NCBI GenBank assembly: GCA_015698285.1
Contig: CP048685.1
Location: forward strand, 496,001 to 560,000
Length of the DNA stretch: 64,000 nucleotides
Direction of reading: 5' to 3'
Source of the DNA: Candidatus Nitronauta litoralis
Lineage (GTDB): Bacteria; Nitrospinota; Nitrospinia; Nitrospinales; Nitrospinaceae
Under the pieces are notes generated by a model, which saw only the letters and a list, made by a program, of their open reading frames with translations, ran no database searches and had not been told where the DNA came from. The number at the start of each line of letters is the position of its first letter. Positions within the stretch are counted from its first letter, which is position 1. Both the position numbers and the translations under genes were made by a program. This document shows positions 60,446 to 64,000 of the stretch, in pieces.

Positions 60446-62041
60446 ATGAGAAAGCCCCCTGTTTCAACCTCCATTCTGAACGCCATTGCCTTGATTTTTC
60501 TGACGATTTCCCTGCTGCAGGCCTGCTCCAGGGTGCCTGAATCGGAAAATCCAGACGAGAAAGTGCTACGGATTGCCTTGCGCAGTGAGCCGCCCACGCT
60601 GGACCCTTCGCTGGCTACGGATAACGTTTCTTTCGACCTGTTGACTAATCTAATGGAAGGGCTTACTCAATACGACGATGAACTTCGCCCCATTCCAGCC
60701 GTGGCGGAGCGCTGGGAATTTTCTGACGATGGCAGGATCATACGGTTTTATCTGAGAAAGGATGCGGTTTGGTCTGATGGAAAACCGGTGACCGCTCACG
60801 ATTTCGAATATTCCTGGAAACGCCTGCTCAACCCTGCCACGGCTGCCGAGTACGCCTATTTTCTGTTCGATATCGAAAACGCCGCCGAATACAATTCCGG
60901 CACTTTACGCGACCCCGAGCAGGTTGGCATTCGAGCGGTGAACGACCGGTTGCTGGAAGTACGGTTGAAACGTCCGGTTGTTTACTTCCCCAGCATCACC
61001 ACGTTCATGGTCACCGCCCCACTTCGGCAGGATGTCATTGAACAGCACGGTGACCGATGGACCGATCCAGAAAATATCGTCACAAACGGCCCCTTTCTTT
61101 TAAAACAATGGCACCACGAATACAAACTCCTGCTTGAATCAAACCCCAATTATTTTGAAGGACAACCCGCACTCGACAAAATCCGGGTTTTTCTGGTACG
61201 GGATGCAACAACCGAACTGACCCTCTACGAGACCGGGGAACTGGACATGACATCATTGCCACCGCTTGCCATTCCGCAATTTCGCGACCATCCGGAGTTT
61301 GTGAAACAACCCATGCTGCGTGGTTATTATTATGGTTTCAACGTGCAAAGTCCGCCGTTCGACAAAGCCAGTGTGCGTCGGGCTTTCGGGCACGCCATCG
61401 ACCGGTCACAGTTTCCGGTCATCCTTAAAGGAGAAGAGGTGCCGACCTCATCCTGGATACCCAAGGGAATGTTCGCCTACAATCCGGATATTGGCCCAAA
61501 GTTTAATCCGGAGAAGGCTCGCCGGCTGATGAGCACAGCCGGATACCCTGACGGGAAAAACTTTCCGACTTTTTCAATCCACTACAATTCAGACCCGACC
61601 AATCAACTCATCGCACAGTTCATCCAGGCCCAATGGCAGAAACACCTCAATGTGTCGGTCAGTCTTGAGGAAATGGAATGGAAAGTGTTTTTAAAAAGAT
61701 TGCAGGTGGACACGCCTCCCGTCTATCGGCTTGGCTGGGGGGCAGACTTTCCTGACCCGGACAACTTCATGAACCTGTTCACGTCCACCAGTGGCAACAA
61801 CCATAGCCACTGGGCCAACCCGAAATACGACCGGTTAATCGCCGAGGCGGCGGCAGAGCAGGATCCGGCAAAACGGAAAAAACTTTACGATGCAGCGCAA
61901 AAGCTGTTGGTTGAAGAGGACGTGCCCATAATTTCATTCTTCGTGACAACCAAAAATATGCTGGTGAAACCTCACGTCAAGGGATTCAAGCTCAACTCTA
62001 TGGAGCTGATGTACCTTAAGAAAATTGATTTGAAGAATTAA
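60446..62041 (+). CDS. Peptide-type ABC transporter substrate-binding lipoprotein
   Basis: 531 residues, solute-binding family 5 (OppA/DppA). Lipobox LLQACSR near residue 27. Typical blocks: LRIALRSEPPTLDPSLATDNVS, LMEGLTQYDDELRPIPAVAERWEFSDDG, FYLRKDAVWSDGKPVTAHDFEYSWKRLLNP, VRRAFGHAIDRSQF, YRLGWGADFPDPDNFMNLF. It delivers oligopeptides to an inner-membrane permease. Permease and ATPase genes are not adjacent, so it may be an orphan receptor. Confidence 0.92.
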   Translation: MRKPPVSTSILNAIALIFLTISLLQACSRVPESENPDEKVLRIALRSEPPTLDPSLATDNVSFDLLTNLMEGLTQYDDELRPIPAVAERWEFSDDGRIIRFYLRKDAVWSDGKPVTAHDFEYSWKRLLNPATAAEYAYFLFDIENAAEYNSGTLRDPEQVGIRAVNDRLLEVRLKRPVVYFPSITTFMVTAPLRQDVIEQHGDRWTDPENIVTNGPFLLKQWHHEYKLLLESNPNYFEGQPALDKIRVFLVRDATTELTLYETGELDMTSLPPLAIPQFRDHPEFVKQPMLRGYYYGFNVQSPPFDKASVRRAFGHAIDRSQFPVILKGEEVPTSSWIPKGMFAYNPDIGPKFNPEKARRLMSTAGYPDGKNFPTFSIHYNSDPTNQLIAQFIQAQWQKHLNVSVSLEEMEWKVFLKRLQVDTPPVYRLGWGADFPDPDNFMNLFTSTSGNNHSHWANPKYDRLIAEAAAEQDPAKRKKLYDAAQKLLVEEDVPIISFFVTTKNMLVKPHVKGFKLNSMELMYLKKIDLKN

Positions 62042-62050
62042 GCGGAGGGG

Positions 62051-62182
62051 TTATTTACGGTCGATGACACCGCCAAGGGTGTTCGTCGTGGGATCGGTTT
62101 TTTCACAACCTGAAAGCACCAGGATGCAAAACACCCCGACCACAACGGCAATCAGTTTCAACGAAAACAGATTTCGCAACAT
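62051..62182 (-). CDS. Very small lipoprotein (43 residues)
   Basis: A minus-strand frame from ATG 62182 encodes MLRNLFSLKLIAVVVGVF, then LSGCEKTDPTTNTLGGVIDRK. A lipobox (VLSGC) leaves a mature peptide of only 18 residues. The signal, cysteine and polar tail together are unlikely by chance. It ends nine bases from the stop of the oppA-like gene on the other strand. Function unknown. Confidence 0.6.
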   Translation of the reverse strand: MLRNLFSLKLIAVVVGVFCILVLSGCEKTDPTTNTLGGVIDRK

Positions 62183-62469
62183 GATTTAATTCAGCAAAAA
62201 GTAAGAATTGCGCCTCTAACGGCTGTAAAAACAAGGATATCCAATTATATAAAATTTAACTTTACTTTTAAAGAAAAAATATTAAATTTAAACAAATTAT
62301 AGGTATTCCAACTTATCGCCCTTGCCCTGACGAAACCATATAAACGCATTTCCCTGGTCTTTCTCACCCCAAAAACCAAAGGCCAGACAGAGAACCGGGT
62401 TCCTTGACTTGTTCGCCTCCATTAATTAGCCTGAACCTATCTAAAAAACTGAACCCAATAGGATTCTCC
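62183..62469. other. AT-rich intergenic region
   Basis: 287 bases between the small leftward lipoprotein and the rightward secreted protein. It is strongly AT-rich around 62240-62310 and must contain both promoters. No clear element is visible. Confidence 0.4.
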
Positions 62470-62868
62470 ATGAGAAAGCTTATTCTGGTTTTTGCTATCG
62501 TCAGCCTGTTCCCATCAACTGCAGCAGCCAATTCAGCCGTTCGACTTTACAAAAAGTCCCATTACCAAATTGAATGGTGCCGGGACAAAAACGGAGTGGC
62601 GGGATACCCATTACCAGAAGGAAGCCGCGTAGACTGCCTATTGGAAGATTATGCCGTCGAATTCGGATATGCCGACGAGTGGGCCCAGTGTATCGGGTTG
62701 GCCCTGTACCATGCCCAGGTTACCGGGAGAGATCCGGCCTGCGGATTGATCATGGAACATGGCGAACCAGACGAAAAGTTCCTGAAACGCCTCCTCATTT
62801 CCATAAAAGACAGCTCACACAGATGGAGAGTCTGGAAAGTAGAACCCGATATCATTGATGGAGAGTAA
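62470..62868 (+). CDS. Secreted small protein of unknown function
   Basis: 132 residues from ATG 62470 (AGGA box), with signal peptide KLILVFAIVSLFPSTAAA. The mature part has conserved-looking W, H and Cys residues (YQIEWCRDKNG, GSRVDCLLEDYAVEFGYADEWAQCIGLALYHAQVTGRDPAC), suggesting two disulfides. EHGEPDEKFLKRLL and RVWKVEPD close it. Similar signal-plus-WCRD proteins occur as periplasmic proteins in several phyla, unassigned. Confidence 0.75.
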   Translation: MRKLILVFAIVSLFPSTAAANSAVRLYKKSHYQIEWCRDKNGVAGYPLPEGSRVDCLLEDYAVEFGYADEWAQCIGLALYHAQVTGRDPACGLIMEHGEPDEKFLKRLLISIKDSSHRWRVWKVEPDIIDGE

Positions 62869-63009
62869 AAATTGTAAAATATTATTTTTTAGCCGGTATC
62901 GAAAAAAAAACCAGCCAAATGAATTTATCTGAAGTGTAAAAAGTCTTTTCCACAACATTGTAAGAACAAATATCTTGCTAAAAACCTTTTAATATTCAGA
63001 TAATAAAAT

Positions 63010-63198
63010 ATGTCCCAAAAGAAAAAAATTAATTGGAACGCAATCGCAGCAATTGCAGGAATCATTTCTGTTTTAGTTGCAGTAGGATTTGGGGTAAATC
63101 AAATTCTATCGGAAGAAAAAACATCCCCCAGCATCCAAACTTCTGGAGATAATAGTCCTGTCATATATGGGAACAAGGGAAATGTTGACGTTGATTAG
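63010..63198 (+). CDS. Small single-pass membrane protein with GDNSP motif
   Basis: 62 residues. A Lys-rich start (SQKKKINWN) is followed by one membrane helix (AIAAIAGIISVLVAVGFGV) and a short tail with SIQTSGDNSPVIYGNKGNVD. The tail motif (T-x-G-D-x-S-P-x-I, then G-N-V) is close to a segment just after the signal peptide of the next gene. The next gene's ATG overlaps this one by 17 bases. AT-rich, unlike the rest of the window. Confidence 0.65.
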   Translation: MSQKKKINWNAIAAIAGIISVLVAVGFGVNQILSEEKTSPSIQTSGDNSPVIYGNKGNVDVD

Positions 63199-64000
63199 AG
63201 TAATAATATTTATTGTTTTGTTTACCACTCCTATCCTTGCACAAGAAATTAAAACCAGGGGCGATTGCAGTCCTGCCATTTTTGAGGCCGAAGGAGCAGG
63301 AGCTGTCAGCCTTAGACTAAATTGCTATATTAATGATCTCCCACTCGATTCAATAGTACGACAAGGAAAAGCCAAAGAACTTCTTAAAGCTTTAAAAAAA
63401 GGAGTCTCTGCTGAAACTATCATTCAGGGATTCGCCCTTGGTAATACAAACAACCTTTCTGGAGTAGGTTTCTTTAAGAAAGTAATAATAACTGATCTAT
63501 CCAAATTCCTAAGGGAAATTTCAAAACATATAAACATTAACAACCGTATCTATTTAAAAAACGACGCTTATACAACTTTGTTTTGGCTTGCAGCAGAAGC
63601 CCAAAGAAAAGATATAATTTCTATTATCACAGCGTTCGGGATGGCAATTCACATTGATGACCACAGATTCGGGGGACATCACGATACATTCTTGAGGAAA
63701 GAATTTTTTCCCATCATCAGTTTAATTCGTAATGGAGTAATCACAGTAAAGGATACCGAAGTATTAGAAAAGCTACTTGAAAACTCATTCATTTTCCCTG
63801 AATTCAATTCCAGTTTTCCAGTTTCAACCGATGTATCTTACAATTTTGAAAAAAAAACAGATCTCAGAAATAAAATTATTGCGGGGTTACCAAATGCAAA
63901 ATCCAGAAAACCCTTCGATATGGCTAATATCCCTAATTTATGCCAACTAGCGAGTAAATCAGGTGATTTTGATTGGTGTGAAAGGTTAAAGTCTGTGAGT
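63182..64000 (+). CDS. Secreted protein with GDCSP motif, C-terminus outside window
   Basis: A frame from ATG 63182, open to the window end (273 codons). A Sec signal (LTLIRVIIFIVLFTTPILAQ) is followed by KTRGDCSPAIFEAEGAGAVS, then a helical domain with no known motif (LLKALKKGVSAETIIQGFAL, TTLFWLAAEAQRKDIISIIT). HIDDHRFGGHHD is rich in possible metal ligands but may be chance. It overlaps the preceding membrane-protein gene by 17 bases. Low GC suggests transfer. The function cannot be named. Confidence 0.6.
   Translation, partial: MLTLIRVIIFIVLFTTPILAQEIKTRGDCSPAIFEAEGAGAVSLRLNCYINDLPLDSIVRQGKAKELLKALKKGVSAETIIQGFALGNTNNLSGVGFFKKVIITDLSKFLREISKHININNRIYLKNDAYTTLFWLAAEAQRKDIISIITAFGMAIHIDDHRFGGHHDTFLRKEFFPIISLIRNGVITVKDTEVLEKLLENSFIFPEFNSSFPVSTDVSYNFEKKTDLRNKIIAGLPNAKSRKPFDMANIPNLCQLASKSGDFDWCERLKSVS

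Noticed and set aside
1-64000. CRISPR array, intact transposase or rRNA
   Set aside because: I looked for regularly spaced direct repeats, DDE or tyrosine transposase motifs and rRNA words and found none.

Overview
The window reads as chromosomal DNA of a Gram-negative, c-type-cytochrome-rich respiratory bacterium. The evidence is an LPS-export permease, a MlaC-type phospholipid carrier, many Sec and lipoprotein signals, six separate c-type cytochrome proteins, and a haem-b gamma subunit of the DMSO-reductase type II (nitrite oxidoreductase / ethylbenzene dehydrogenase) class. Together these fit Nitrospinota (Nitrospina-like nitrite oxidisers) best. That placement is inference: no rRNA or ribosomal protein gene lies in the window.

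Layout. 1-2.6 kb: small secreted or regulatory genes and a lipoprotein. 2.7-7.0 kb: a minus-strand operon dapF-dapA-dapB (lysine/diaminopimelate synthesis) whose last genes are a Tat-exported sulfite-oxidase-like molybdoprotein and a SUMF1-fold lipoprotein. 7.1-16.5 kb: an accessory stretch with a cupin, a nuclease-like proline-rich protein, the haem-b gamma subunit, a decayed phage-type ADP-ribosyltransferase fragment, a radical-SAM/B12 protein, two further decayed genes, a membrane protein and a monohaem cytochrome. 17-22 kb: an NHL-propeller protein, a secreted protein and glgX. 22.1-28.2 kb: a tight four-gene cytochrome operon (12-haem, 10-haem, dihaem and monohaem lipoprotein). 28.2-38.3 kb: housekeeping genes (spermidine-synthase-like membrane protein, DUF1015, engB, a 2Fe-2S ferredoxin, an AmgK-like kinase, an LptF/G permease, Ppx/GppA, ilvB). 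38.3-44.3 kb: an MBL-fold protein with lost metal ligands, an SspB-like ClpXP adaptor, tRNA-His and tRNA-Arg, an aminotransferase, and two assembly-type lipoproteins, interspersed with a dispersed repeat family. 44.7-54.1 kb: mlaC, a GHMP kinase, TPR proteins, pepA and a 1043-residue TPR protein. 54.3-62.9 kb: a histidine-kinase relic, a stand-alone NuoF-type flavoprotein, two overlapping leucine-rich-repeat genes and an OppA-like lipoprotein. 62.9-64 kb: an AT-rich pair of accessory genes running off the end.

Functional themes are periplasmic electron transfer (cytochromes, haem-b subunit, molybdoprotein), envelope maintenance (LptF/G, MlaC, AmgK-like, lipoproteins) and amino-acid synthesis (dapABF, ilvB). 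Several regions carry relics and repeats that mark past insertion. The strongest candidate for an under-described system is the paralogous multihaem cytochrome operon at 22.1-28.2 kb. The AT-rich cassette at the right edge and the nuclease-like protein at 7.7 kb come next.
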